DNA of 63,023 bases from an uncultured Muribaculaceae bacterium. Lineage in GTDB: Bacteria > Bacteroidota > Bacteroidia > Bacteroidales > Muribaculaceae. The first letter of the stretch is position 1. The number at the start of each line of letters is the position of its first letter. Positions 16,432 to 23,623 of the stretch are shown here, one piece after another. The position numbers were made by a program, and so were the translations under genes. Under the pieces are notes generated by a model. That model worked only from the letters and a program-made list of their open reading frames with translations. It searched no databases and had not been told where the DNA came from. The DNA lies in NCBI GenBank assembly GCA_947628305.1, contig CANQZG010000021.1:1-63023 (forward strand), written 5' to 3'.

Positions 16432-17083
16432 CTAGCGCCTCCGCATCATCCACATCGATCAGCCAACCACGGCCAACACGACTGATCGTGATTTGCTCGG
16501 GATCCTTCCAGCCATATGCTGTGTCGGTGTACACAGATGTCTGGTCGACCAATTCCAACAAATCTGCTACAGAGGCCGACCCATACGTCTGGATCCGAGA
16601 CCGAAGAGACGCTACAACATTTCGAGCATCATTGCGATCGCTCAAAATGATTTCTCGATAGTCTACATCAGAGCCTCTACGAGAATATCTTTCTCTTCGA
16701 CCGCCGTCATGACGCTCTCGATCTCTCGGGGACTTGTATGACGCCGAATAGTCCGTCGGCATATTGGAATATCCACCCCGACGCCGCCGTCCGGATCGTC
16801 CCCCACTCGTCTGACCGAACAGAAGCATCTCGCCAAGGTCGAGGATTGTGTCCTTCACGAATGGGATGATTAGCTCGTTTACCAGATAGTCCCCGACATC
16901 CTCCACGTCATCTGCAATGAATAGAGATCGGATCCGCTTTCCGAGACTGGGCTTTGTACTCACGACTTTCCCCTGTTTCACGACAGATTCCAGTTTAGGC
17001 GCTTCTTTCTTCTCTTTTACTGGCTGTGCTCTATTCGGCTCCAACATTGCTCGGTCAACTGTGACCATTTTGTGCTCAGCCAT
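16424..17083 (-). CDS. Conserved phage protein with Gly/Arg-rich centre
   Basis: 219 residues; ATG 17083 preferred over 17089 because AAGGAGG needs the spacing. KPSLGKRIRSLF, VGDYLVNELIIPFVKDTILDLGEMLLFG, then a GRSGRRRRGG / RDRERHDGGRRERYSRRG low-complexity part, then DVDYREIILSDRNDARNVVASL and YGWKDPEQITISRVGRGWLID. I recall this architecture from many gut siphophages with no known function. The basic centre may bind nucleic acid. Confidence 0.78.
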   Translation of the reverse strand: MAEHKMVTVDRAMLEPNRAQPVKEKKEAPKLESVVKQGKVVSTKPSLGKRIRSLFIADDVEDVGDYLVNELIIPFVKDTILDLGEMLLFGQTSGGRSGRRRRGGYSNMPTDYSASYKSPRDRERHDGGRRERYSRRGSDVDYREIILSDRNDARNVVASLRSRIQTYGSASVADLLELVDQTSVYTDTAYGWKDPEQITISRVGRGWLIDVDDAEALDD

Positions 17084-17105
17084 AAACATTCCTCCTTAAA
17101 AATAT

Positions 17106-17131
17106 AAGGAGCGTTGCTTAAAACGCCCCTT
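17106..17131 (-). terminator. Hairpin before ribosome site
   Basis: AAGGGGCGTT pairs with AACGCTCCTT (one G-T), then ATATTTTT and the next gene's AAGGAGG; no TTCGC promoter lies between. Confidence 0.7.
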
Positions 17132-17144
17132 ATTGGCCTTAGTT

Positions 17145-17483
17145 TCAATCCTTTTCTTCGGATTCGTCAGACTTGACCTCATGAAGAAACGCGTCTTCCG
17201 GGATCTTTTCCATCACCTTCACCTTTTTCGCCTTCTTCCTCCAGAACTGGTAGAACTTCTCCCGCTCCGGGGTAGCGATGCCTTTCTTCTCGCAATGCTT
17301 GTCATACACCTTCTGAGAGATCTTTGTTCCTCCGAAGATCAGACCCACTGCGGCGGCACCTGCACCCAGAATGGTACCCCATCCAGTGCTGGATTCCACA
17401 ACAGGCGGAAGCTCGGTGATATCAGTCACCTCAGCACCCAGATCCTCCATCGCGTCCATCACGACTTCCTTCTGCTCGTCCAT
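17145..17483 (-). CDS. Membrane protein, single helix
   Basis: 112 residues. Acidic N-terminus, one hydrophobic segment (TILGAGAAAVGLIFGG, about 37-52), then a basic helix (EKFYQFWRKKAKKVKVMEK) and an acidic tail. Start has AGGAGG. A TTCGC promoter precedes it. Unknown function. Confidence 0.7.
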   Translation of the reverse strand: MDEQKEVVMDAMEDLGAEVTDITELPPVVESSTGWGTILGAGAAAVGLIFGGTKISQKVYDKHCEKKGIATPEREKFYQFWRKKAKKVKVMEKIPEDAFLHEVKSDESEEKD

Positions 17484-17528
17484 TTTGTAGTCCTCCTAAA
17501 TATAAAAGTTTATTTGAAACTAGGTTTC

Positions 17529-17554
17529 ATTATAGTGCTGGAATTTTGTGCGAA
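17529..17554 (-). promoter_or_regulatory. TTCGC-type promoter
   Basis: TTCGC (17554-17550), 15 nt with ACAAAATTCC, then TATAAT (17534-17529). The leader has GAAAC-CTA-GTTTC and TTATATTTAGGAGG. Confidence 0.75.
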
Positions 17555-17752
17555 TTAAGGATCTTTGGGGAACATTTTCAAAACTTCTCGAATTGCAAGC
17601 TCGAGCCCTTGAAGTTCTTGCTCGTCCAGCATTATCGATACGAGATTCCCGTCTATACCTTTAATTTTGAGAGTGGCACAAGTTCCTCCACGCAGATAAT
17701 TGAGATTAAAACGGTCGTCTGAGAAACAATAATTGACCTGTGCCTCTATCAT
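17555..17752 (-). CDS. Hypothetical small protein
   Basis: 65 residues from ATG 17752 (AGGAGG upstream). Beta-rich (QVNYCFSDDRFNLNYL, CATLKIKGIDGNLVSIML) with a C-terminal helix (ELQGLELAIREVLKMF). No family recognised. Its start overlaps the preceding stop. Confidence 0.65.
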   Translation of the reverse strand: MIEAQVNYCFSDDRFNLNYLRGGTCATLKIKGIDGNLVSIMLDEQELQGLELAIREVLKMFPKDP

Positions 17753-17937
17753 TTTTGTCCTCCTATAAACCACAATCCAAATGTTACTCGAGAATATAAT
17801 TCCTTTCCGGAGAGTTCAAATGCCTCTCCAAATAGATAATACCTTCGCAGAACTTCTTTTCGCCATGCATCAGAAGAGCCGGAGAATCTCGTTTTAAGAA
17901 ATTCCCCGACCCAATTCTCGAATGTCGTTTTAATCAT
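17749..17937 (-). CDS. Hypothetical small protein
   Basis: 62 residues from ATG 17937, which overlaps the stop of the membrane protein gene by 8 nt; GCGAGG lies upstream. Helical, basic (FENWVGEFLKTRFSGSSDAWRKEVLRRYY). Nothing recognised; expression probably coupled to its neighbours. Confidence 0.6.
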   Translation of the reverse strand: MIKTTFENWVGEFLKTRFSGSSDAWRKEVLRRYYLFGEAFELSGKELYSRVTFGLWFIGGQK

Positions 17938-18796
17938 TTGGTCCGATCCTCGCCTGCTCTCTGTAATACGGAAGCACCTCGACCTCATACTGGAGAACGA
18001 GAACTGGCTGTTCATGCTCATTGACCGTTGCCGTGAACGAAATATCAATGATCCCTTTCCGTCGATTCTCCGTGGTCCAACCGAGAACCTCTCCCATCTT
18101 GATTTCAGGAATGTTCAACCGGTCGTAGAGTTCATTCAGAGTCACGTAGTCGTCGCACTGACACTGATATGAGATTTCATTAAACGCCCGCTTAATTGCC
18201 TCTGGACTGGAATGAAAATATCGTCCTGTCCAACGATCGAGACACAGCGTATCACCATTTCCAGTCTCGTAGATCTTCTCAACATTCTTAGAAGTTGCAA
18301 GCCGATCCTTGGCAATCTCGTTCATGACTTTCTGGTCCTTCTGCTCGCCACGATCACCCAGTACGCCCTCCTTGACCTTCTCCCGATACGCATCAAGGGT
18401 GCTCTGGGTCGCTGTACACACCGCAGACAATGCTGCAATACGCTGAGACGAGATGCTGGTCGATCCAATGACCGCTGCAGAGGACGCTACACCGAGGAGA
18501 ACAGGACCTGCTGAGTATTTGCAAATATCAATGATTGCTTCTTTCTTGATAGCTTTTGCACTTTCTTCACTTTCTGGTGTCAGACCTTTACGATCCAATT
18601 TAAGGTCATCGTTCACCATTTGAATATCACTGATACAGGACTTCACATTTGGCGCATTTTTATATGTCCACCACATCGCCCCCCAAAATCCTGCGACGCC
18701 CATTCCAGCTAGGATCTGAGGTCTCTTTTCCGCTTCGAACACTCTGGCCGCTCGATACAGCCTTTTTACGTCCAGTTTGATCTTCGGAATTTTCAT
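17930..18796 (-). CDS. Large phage membrane protein, paralogue of 14644-15630
   Basis: 288 residues from ATG 18796 (GAAAGGAG upstream); the open frame to 18919 runs through a promoter and RNA gene and is not used. Basic start (KIPKIKLDVKRL), hydrophobic segments at about 32-48 (GMGVAGFWGAMWWTY) and 95-115 (AGPVLLGVASSAAVIGS), then IAALSAVCTATQSTLDAYREKV and a soluble domain with VTLNELYDRLN...GEVLGW and a beta-rich end. Shares this plan with the 328-residue protein; DUF6353-like from memory. Confidence 0.72.
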   Translation of the reverse strand: MKIPKIKLDVKRLYRAARVFEAEKRPQILAGMGVAGFWGAMWWTYKNAPNVKSCISDIQMVNDDLKLDRKGLTPESEESAKAIKKEAIIDICKYSAGPVLLGVASSAAVIGSTSISSQRIAALSAVCTATQSTLDAYREKVKEGVLGDRGEQKDQKVMNEIAKDRLATSKNVEKIYETGNGDTLCLDRWTGRYFHSSPEAIKRAFNEISYQCQCDDYVTLNELYDRLNIPEIKMGEVLGWTTENRRKGIIDISFTATVNEHEQPVLVLQYEVEVLPYYREQARIGPND

Positions 18797-18837
18797 TTGT
18801 GCTTCTCCTTTCAAGTCACAAAAATATAATAGAAAAA

Positions 18838-18901
18838 GATTAGCCGAGGAGTCGAACCTCAATTTCCCTGACCGGCGTTTTACCCTTAAACTAACTAATC
18901 T
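18838..18901 (-). ncRNA. tRNA-like small RNA with own promoter and terminator
   Basis: Reading down from 18901: AGATTAG closes with CTAATCT (7-bp acceptor-like stem); GTTT-AAGGGTA-AAAC makes a D-arm with G-G; TGAGG-TTCGACT-CCTCG makes a five-bp T-arm with the classical loop. Between them are only about 15 nt, with GGG where an anticodon might be, so a full anticodon arm and variable loop do not fit. About 64 nt instead of 72 or more. The predicted start of promoter 18908-18933 falls on 18901, and a T-run follows the acceptor stem at once. It could be a decayed tRNA or a deliberate mimic. Confidence 0.6.
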
Positions 18902-18907
18902 CTTTCC

Positions 18908-18933
18908 ATTAAAGTGCATGTTTCTGACGCGAG
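18908..18933 (-). promoter_or_regulatory. TTCGC-type promoter for the tRNA-like RNA
   Basis: CTCGC (18933-18929; variant of TTCGC), 15 nt with AGAAACATGC, then TTTAAT (18913-18908). Predicted start is 18901, the first base of the tRNA-like stem. Confidence 0.65.
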
Positions 18934-19023
18934 AAGACGCCTAAAAAGGCAGAAGGGATCTCCTTTCCATGAAGTTACCGACGTCATGTACCGAGACCTC
19001 TTTGGGAAGTTGTTTCTCGCGTC
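18926..19023 (-). ncRNA. Putative structured RNA closed by a 10-bp stem
   Basis: GACGCGAGAA (19023-19014) pairs with TTCTCGCGTC (18935-18926). Inside, AAG-A-GGTCTC can pair with GAGATC-C-CTT, CATGA with TCATG, and GCCT with AGGC around four T. No long frame fits here. It may be an RNA element in the leader of the tRNA-like gene or the 3' end of the transcript above; the outer 3' arm overlaps the next promoter. Confidence 0.45.
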
Positions 19024-19032
19024 ATCCACATT

Positions 19033-19053
19033 TTAGCCGATGATCTTCTTCAT
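19033..19053 (-). CDS. Six-residue leader-type ORF
   Basis: MKKIIG and a stop, behind a perfect AAAGGAGGTGA at good spacing. It lies between the 55-residue gene and the structured RNA. Such a strong ribosome site for six codons suggests a leader peptide or a decayed gene start. No function can be claimed. Confidence 0.4.
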   Translation of the reverse strand: MKKIIG

Positions 19054-19057
19054 AATC

Positions 19058-19225
19058 TCACCTCCTTTTCAAATAAGGCAACCGACTCGGAAATCGTGGA
19101 GCACAGTAGTGCACCATATCCGGGTGGATGCGATACTTTTTCCTGTCCCTCAGGTCTCGTCTCGGTGATGTGATAAATCTCCACCACCTGGCAAAGTCCT
19201 TCCAAATATAATAGTTATCGTCCAT
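19058..19225 (-). CDS. 55-residue basic protein
   Basis: MDDNYYIWKDFARWWRF start, then SPRRDLRDRKKYRIHPDM and PRFPSRLPYLKRR. Its ATG overlaps the end region of the zinc-finger gene upstream (GGGAGCGG before it). Strongly basic, aromatic; no family recognised. Confidence 0.6.
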   Translation of the reverse strand: MDDNYYIWKDFARWWRFITSPRRDLRDRKKYRIHPDMVHYCAPRFPSRLPYLKRR

Positions 19226-19226
19226 A

Positions 19227-19424
19227 CTACCGCTCCCGACTTACGAAACGTCCGCGTTTACGAGCGCCCACTGCATCCTGGTCCAAGATATAGTTAACCG
19301 GTCTATGACTTTCGAGTCGAGCAGGCGTCGTCAAGCATTCATTGCACGGCTCGTCCGTTTCAAGAACTTTACGATGCTTACACGTTTGACAATACTTGTC
19401 AAATTCTACGAGTTTCTCGTTCAT
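19227..19424 (-). CDS. Small zinc-finger protein
   Basis: 65 residues. CQTCKHRKVLETDEPCNEC gives two CxxC pairs 13 residues apart, typical of a small zinc ribbon; the C-terminus (ARKRGRFVSRER) is basic. Such proteins are common in phage early regions. GAAGGTG precedes the ATG. Likely nucleic-acid or protein binding. Confidence 0.7.
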   Translation of the reverse strand: MNEKLVEFDKYCQTCKHRKVLETDEPCNECLTTPARLESHRPVNYILDQDAVGARKRGRFVSRER

Positions 19425-19425
19425 C

Positions 19426-20007
19426 TCACACCTTCAGCTTGAAAACAGGGCGCCAATAAATTACAGAATTATTACCGTCTACAAAATTAAGCCCCCCAGA
19501 AAAGTCAACAACGACATTCGAGCCTGCGTTGCTGTAGGTGGCAGAATCGGGTTTAACAAGAGACTCCGTCCAGTATGAATGGAGAAAGCCATCAACCCCA
19601 ATTCCGATTCGGTATGAAGCGTCTTTCATGACCTCCCAGCGCTTGTCTGCACCCGGGATCGTGGTCGAGATAACAGAACGAAGATGCTGCTTAGAAAATA
19701 TCTCTTCAGCAGTAGGCGAGCGGAAAAATACTAGAGGCTGATCAGCAGGATCAACATTAGCAACGTCATCGAACAAAGGAACAAGAAAATTTGCCACATC
19801 TTTCATCGCTTTGCTCTTATAGAGAGCCTTGACACGTTTAACGTCAAGAGATTCTTTCATAGGTGTCTCCCCGTACACCTGATCAAAGCAGAACGTAGCC
19901 CCGCTCGTGTCCTGAGCGACTGCCGTGGCCGTATACCGGCCAAGAACGATCTGGTCGCCCAGCTGCACCTTCTTAACTTCCTTCTTTACCTTACGAATGA
20001 CTTCCAT
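19426..20007 (-). CDS. Conserved protein with DUF6273-like C-terminal domain
   Basis: 193 residues. LGDQIVLGRYTATAVAQDTSGATFCFDQVYGE gives a beta-rich N-terminal part, and the C-terminal part (SYWTESL...YSNAGSNVVVDFSGG ... VIYWRPVFKL) resembles the WTRSP ... VRPAF pattern of DUF6273 proteins as I remember them, which have a lectin-like fold. AAGGAGG before ATG. Location among early genes is unusual for a virion protein; function unknown. Confidence 0.6.
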   Translation of the reverse strand: MEVIRKVKKEVKKVQLGDQIVLGRYTATAVAQDTSGATFCFDQVYGETPMKESLDVKRVKALYKSKAMKDVANFLVPLFDDVANVDPADQPLVFFRSPTAEEIFSKQHLRSVISTTIPGADKRWEVMKDASYRIGIGVDGFLHSYWTESLVKPDSATYSNAGSNVVVDFSGGLNFVDGNNSVIYWRPVFKLKV

Positions 20008-20042
20008 GTTGAGTTACCTCCTTAAATATAATTTTTGTGAAG

Positions 20043-20372
20043 TCAGATACTATTTTTAGAAGCTTCTACGACGAGATGGTAATTGATCTTCGTCGGGAAT
20101 CCATTCGCCTGTGCCTGTCGAATCACGCATTCATCGACCCGGTTCAAAATATCATCAGAGATCCACGTGACAGCACCGTAATCATACACCATGGAGGCCT
20201 CTTTAGTAAAATTTCGGTCCATAAGACGAACATAAATATTTCCAGTGTTGTCTTTTCTAGACAATATATCTTGAAGGAAATTTTTGAATGTCACGGTACT
20301 GCTCATCACCAGGTCGAACCATCCAGTATGTCCCTGTTGTACCTTCCATTTCATAAGTTCTTTCTCAGCCAT
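20043..20372 (-). CDS. Hypothetical protein
   Basis: 109 residues, mixed alpha/beta (KWKVQQGHTGWFDLVMSSTVTFKNFLQDIL, NIYVRLMDRNF, YGAVTWISDDILNRVDE). No family recognised. GAAAGGAG precedes the ATG. Followed directly by the TTATATT of the next leader. Confidence 0.65.
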   Translation of the reverse strand: MAEKELMKWKVQQGHTGWFDLVMSSTVTFKNFLQDILSRKDNTGNIYVRLMDRNFTKEASMVYDYGAVTWISDDILNRVDECVIRQAQANGFPTKINYHLVVEASKNSI

Positions 20373-20384
20373 TGTTTTCTCCTT

Positions 20385-20660
20385 TCAATTGTCGACATAG
20401 GTTATAAAGCTTCCGTCAAAGAGATACGCGTATGTTGGATAATCAATTGCATAATCTATTGCTCTACCGGGGGAGTACTTTGCCTCATTCATCATGCCAC
20501 GAAGGGACGAGCCGTCGAGAATTTTATGCTCTTGTAGAAATTTTGTAAGGGGGCCTCCCTCAAGATTTTCCTGGTATCTTTCAAATATCATCCCAGCAGT
20601 AAAGCTGAAAAGTATTAATGCCAGTATAAAAAATATGATTGCAGCGGTTCGATGTTTCAT
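20385..20660 (-). CDS. Small membrane protein
   Basis: 91 residues. Residues 5-24 (TAAIIFFILALILFSFTAGMI) form one membrane helix; the remainder is a soluble outward or inward domain with EHKILDGSSLRGMMNEAKY. The ATG overlaps the preceding stop. Function unknown. Confidence 0.7.
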   Translation of the reverse strand: MKHRTAAIIFFILALILFSFTAGMIFERYQENLEGGPLTKFLQEHKILDGSSLRGMMNEAKYSPGRAIDYAIDYPTYAYLFDGSFITYVDN

Positions 20661-20914
20661 ATGATTGTATCTCCTTCTGTCAATCTAAGTTGTCCGGGAA
20701 TACCTTTGTCTTTTTCGTTTTGTTCAATGATTTTCTTTAGCTGTTTTTTAGATATGAGCCCGATTTTGACCTCCTCGTTCAATTTCTTTCTGTCAAGCGA
20801 GAAGTGTTTGTGATCGTAATCACAATACATACAAATTCGATTAAAACTTACTGGCTCATCTACGTGTTCGCAAAGGGTGCAGCTTTTTGCCAAATCTACT
20901 GCGAAAAGACTCAT
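20657..20914 (-). CDS. Small zinc-binding protein
   Basis: 85 residues. CTLCEHVDEPVSFNRICMYCDYDHKHF has two CxxC pairs and histidines for zinc; a basic helix (KKLNEEVKIGLISKKQLKKIIEQNEKDK) follows. Overlaps both neighbours by 4 nt. Function unknown. Confidence 0.7.
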   Translation of the reverse strand: MSLFAVDLAKSCTLCEHVDEPVSFNRICMYCDYDHKHFSLDRKKLNEEVKIGLISKKQLKKIIEQNEKDKGIPGQLRLTEGDTII

Positions 20915-21198
20915 TCGTCAATCCTTTCTCGATATGTTCGTCTGTACGGATCAGGGTCCTCAATGTCATATACGTTGAAGAATTCCCTGACCGTTTCAAA
21001 TATCACGGGTTTCTTATTGAAGACGTTTTTAAAACGATAGTCAATGAATACATATGCTAGACCGTCGCTCGTCTCCACACGTAGTGAGTACTTGTCAATG
21101 TTCGAGATCTCATCCACAGGCGGCGTCTGCAGAAATGCGATCCATGTCCGAAACGCCTGCTCCGCATCCCGATAATCATCACACAACACAACTACCAT
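20911..21198 (-). CDS. Tandem paralogue B of small 'LCDxYxDA' protein
   Basis: 95 residues from ATG 21198 (MVVVLCDDYRDAEQAF), chosen because the paralogue begins the same way. YSLRVETSDGLAYVFIDYRFKNVFN matches YSLRCVADDNLIYIFIDYRFRDALN next door. The alternating strand/helix plan could be a small Rossmann-like or ferredoxin-like fold. Overlaps its paralogue by 7 nt. Function unknown. Confidence 0.7.
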   Translation of the reverse strand: MVVVLCDDYRDAEQAFRTWIAFLQTPPVDEISNIDKYSLRVETSDGLAYVFIDYRFKNVFNKKPVIFETVREFFNVYDIEDPDPYRRTYRERIDE

Positions 21199-21482
21199 GC
21201 TATCCACCCGTAATGAAAATCCTCGAATACATCTGCGTCGTAATGAGAATATAAATCTTCAAAGAACTCGTCTACTTCTATAACGTCGGCCTCCTTTGTA
21301 TTTAACGCATCTCTGAATCTGTAGTCAATGAAAATATAAATGAGATTGTCATCTGCAACGCATCGGAGTGAGTAGCGATCCGTTACAGTGAGCATAAATG
21401 GTTCATAGCGCTCACAAAAGGAACAGAAAATGTCAAACGCGTCCTGCGCATCTTCATAACTATCACATAATATAACAATCAT
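21192..21482 (-). CDS. Tandem paralogue A of small 'LCDxYxDA' protein
   Basis: 96 residues, MIVILCDSYEDAQDAFDIF start. About 40% identical by eye to the next gene over the first 70 residues, with the same FIDYRF core. The C-terminus is acidic. Overlaps RNase H by 4 nt. Function unknown. Confidence 0.7.
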   Translation of the reverse strand: MIVILCDSYEDAQDAFDIFCSFCERYEPFMLTVTDRYSLRCVADDNLIYIFIDYRFRDALNTKEADVIEVDEFFEDLYSHYDADVFEDFHYGWIAW

Positions 21483-21931
21483 TTTCCTTTCACCAGCTCG
21501 ATTGCCAGTTTTGCTAACTGATCTGCCTCTTCATTACCTGCAATTCCAGAATGACCCTTCACTTGATGAAAATATAACTGAAGTCCATTCCGGATCGCTC
21601 GCCTTACAAATCTCGTGTAATCTTTTGTTAACGGTCGTTTTGACTTCCAAAGGCCAAGAGGCCATGCTGCAATTCCCTCGTAGTCATGAAAGAGTGTCAA
21701 CTTATTCATATGAAGCCGAATGGCAAGATCAATAATAGACCTTGCCCCGATAACCTCTCCCGCGATGTTCCGCATTTTTGCTAAATTTGGATCGTTTCCA
21801 GCTCCTTGAATATAATGTTTCTTTCCACGCTGATCAACTAAGAATCCACCATAACCGTAAATTTTAGACCTCGGATCGAACGAGCCATCTATAAAGGCAT
21901 ATGACTTTTTAGGAATTCTCTGTTTCTCCAT
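21479..21931 (-). CDS. rnhA: Ribonuclease HI
   Basis: 150 residues. The catalytic acids of RNase HI are visible: D in YAFIDGSF (about 15), E in NIAGEVIGA, D in LFHDYEGIAAW and D in HSGIAGNEEADQLAKLA. It cleaves RNA in RNA/DNA hybrids, which would remove primers or R-loops during phage replication, and supply nucleotides. GKKHYIQG and the AWPLGLW region resemble viroplasmin-linked RNase H, but no separate viroplasmin domain is present. Confidence 0.88.
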   Translation of the reverse strand: MEKQRIPKKSYAFIDGSFDPRSKIYGYGGFLVDQRGKKHYIQGAGNDPNLAKMRNIAGEVIGARSIIDLAIRLHMNKLTLFHDYEGIAAWPLGLWKSKRPLTKDYTRFVRRAIRNGLQLYFHQVKGHSGIAGNEEADQLAKLAIELVKGK

Positions 21932-22385
21932 TCTTTTCTTCCTTCTTTTTCATAGCGTTAAGCGCGTCATAAATATCATTCATGATTTTCTTATTTCTGT
22001 GTCCACTCTTATTACCGAGAGCTTTCTTCATGAAAGCAATTGCTACACCGCTATACGGATCACAGAAACGACCGGGCGAGCACTTCACAACGGTTTTCGT
22101 TCCATCTTTCCAAAGAATAATTGTTGCCGGACCAGAGAAGATGATCTTCTTGTACTTGAAGCTCTCATTTTCAGGTATTTTCATGATACGCTTAAACTCG
22201 TTCACGATTTCTTCATGCGTTCGATGATGCATTTCTTTTTCGTCCTTTCTGTTAAGAATCTGGTCAGTTATTGAATCCCGAAGTTTCTTAGATACAAACG
22301 CTCTACGATCAGTTGACTCCCATTTCGGTTCATGATCCTCCAGAATGCTTGCTTTATGCGCAGTATCGTTTACACAAGGAAACAT
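21909..22385 (-). CDS. Conserved phage protein ('GPATIILWKDGTKTVV')
   Basis: 158 residues. YKKIIFSGPATIILWKDGTKTVVKCSPG--CDPYSGVAIAFMKKALGNK is a core that I recall from small proteins in very many Firmicutes phages, with no known role. ATG 22385 directly follows the stop of the previous gene; an internal ATG at 22229 with AAAGGACG is an alternative giving 106 residues. Overlaps RNase H by 23 nt. Confidence 0.75.
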   Translation of the reverse strand: MFPCVNDTAHKASILEDHEPKWESTDRRAFVSKKLRDSITDQILNRKDEKEMHHRTHEEIVNEFKRIMKIPENESFKYKKIIFSGPATIILWKDGTKTVVKCSPGRFCDPYSGVAIAFMKKALGNKSGHRNKKIMNDIYDALNAMKKKEEKNGETENS

Positions 22386-22607
22386 TTACATCACCGCCTT
22401 TGAAATATAATAGTAAAATAGATATGCCGTTGCTGGAATCTGCAGGATAAACAGTGCACACCACACGTTGAAAAACCATGGGTAAGGCGCCTCGTGATCT
22501 CTAACCTGCTGGGAATATGTTGGGTTTCGTTTCATCCATCGAAGGATCAGTTCAAACCAAAGAACCGCTCCGATCACACAGATCCACGACAGTCTTACCA
22601 AGACCAA
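22386..22607 (-). CDS. Two-helix membrane protein
   Basis: 73 residues from a TTG (22607) behind GGAGGTGATTGATAT. Two hydrophobic segments (ICVIGAVLWFELIL about 9-22; WFFNVWCALFILQIPATAYLFYYY about 44-67) separated by a charged loop. Function unknown. Confidence 0.6.
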   Translation of the reverse strand: MVLVRLSWICVIGAVLWFELILRWMKRNPTYSQQVRDHEAPYPWFFNVWCALFILQIPATAYLFYYYISKAVM

Positions 22608-22614
22608 ATATCAA

Positions 22615-22902
22615 TCACCTCCTGCGCTCTCGTCCGCTGTTCTGCCAGATCTCAAGGGCTGCTTTAGCCACTGCAAACCCCGCTCTTGCCATGTCTATAT
22701 CCCGCATTTTCTGGATCTTCCTTCCAAATAGTGAAATCGAGTTCTCCACACTCGCCGGACGGCTCAAGACATACTCTCTAAGACTTTCTACGAAATACGC
22801 TGTGTATGACATCCATCGAAATGCGTCTCTTCGTAAAATATAAGTCTCCGGCGGTCGATAAATGTCTCTCAGCTCGTTCCAGAGCCACTCCGTTTCTTGC
22901 AT
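22615..22902 (-). CDS. Hypothetical helical protein
   Basis: 95 residues, helical and basic at the end (KIQKMRDIDMARAGFAVAKAALEIWQNSGRERRR). GGAGGATC precedes the ATG. Overlaps the upstream gene by 34 nt. No family recognised. Confidence 0.62.
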   Translation of the reverse strand: MQETEWLWNELRDIYRPPETYILRRDAFRWMSYTAYFVESLREYVLSRPASVENSISLFGRKIQKMRDIDMARAGFAVAKAALEIWQNSGRERRR

Positions 22903-23105
22903 ATTAGATCCTCCATCGCCTTATTATTGACTTCTGCTGAAACATTGGCAGAAAGATGGTATCTAAGGCCGTTTTCCTCTTTCCAGATGTGAACATCGCT
23001 CAGGTTCAGACTGATACCTGAACCGAATTTCTTTTCGATCATCTTTTCAAGAAATCTCGACAATATTCTGCAAGAAAAATCTGATTTGATTGTCACGTCG
23101 TCCAT
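22869..23105 (-). CDS. Hypothetical small protein
   Basis: 78 residues. FLEKMIEKKFGSGISLNLSDVHIWKEENGLRYHLSANVSAEVNNKAMEDLI looks like a helix and a beta sheet; no family recognised. Starts 2 nt after the preceding stop. Confidence 0.6.
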   Translation of the reverse strand: MDDVTIKSDFSCRILSRFLEKMIEKKFGSGISLNLSDVHIWKEENGLRYHLSANVSAEVNNKAMEDLICKKRSGSGTS

Positions 23106-23107
23106 CC

Positions 23108-23353
23108 TTATTTAATCTCCTCCTGCATAATGTAATCGAAACTTCCAGGATGCCTTGGAGTAGATCTTCGTGCATCGACTTTTATCATGACTATCGTATC
23201 CCGCAAAGCTTTACGGTACCCAATCCTATGCGATACAGCTGCCAATCCTAAAAGTCCTAGACCAGTTCCGATCTCCTTGATATGATCTGTTACCCAAATC
23301 GCTGCATCCATGCCGATTCGTGCGGTCTTTCCTCTGATGTTAGTCTTTTCCAT
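23108..23353 (-). CDS. Small membrane-associated protein
   Basis: 81 residues from ATG 23353 (AAGGAGG upstream). A moderately hydrophobic segment (IGTGLGLLGLAAVSHRIGY, about 28-46) suggests one membrane helix, followed by a basic tail. Function unknown. Confidence 0.62.
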   Translation of the reverse strand: MEKTNIRGKTARIGMDAAIWVTDHIKEIGTGLGLLGLAAVSHRIGYRKALRDTIVMIKVDARRSTPRHPGSFDYIMQEEIK

Positions 23354-23576
23354 TGTTATCCTCCTTATTAATGTCAATTTTTATAAGAATATATCCTGGA
23401 TCATTGATATACTCTTTTATCGAACCAAATGTCATCGTTTCAACATCTTTGGACTCGATCGAGGTTACTAATGCACTTTTCACATATTTTGTTATCGGCC
23501 GAATAAATAGTAAAATCTCATACGGATGCTCAATGATGTACTCTATCGTTTTCGGAACTTGCACCAACCAAGACAT
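23340..23576 (-). CDS. Hypothetical small protein
   Basis: 78 residues from ATG 23576 (GAAAGGAG upstream). TIEYIIEHPYEILLFIRPITKYVKSALV is hydrophobic and may lie on the membrane; the remainder is beta-rich. Its leader holds only TTATATTTTT after the hairpin of the previous gene. Function unknown. Confidence 0.62.
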   Translation of the reverse strand: MSWLVQVPKTIEYIIEHPYEILLFIRPITKYVKSALVTSIESKDVETMTFGSIKEYINDPGYILIKIDINKEDNNGKD

Positions 23577-23599
23577 AATACTTCTCCTTTCAAAAATAT

Positions 23600-23623
23600 A
23601 AGGAGAGTTGATCAACTCTCCTT
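23600..23623 (-). terminator. Perfect palindrome terminator with stop at centre
   Basis: Twenty-four nt fully self-complementary (arms AAGGAGAGTTGA / TCAACTCTCCTT), followed by TATTTTTG. The TGA of the gene at 23612 is at the centre. Confidence 0.8.

Noticed and set aside
18797-18919. Longer start for the 288-residue membrane protein
   Set aside because: The extension crosses a tRNA-like RNA, its terminator and a promoter; ATG 18796 has a good ribosome site.
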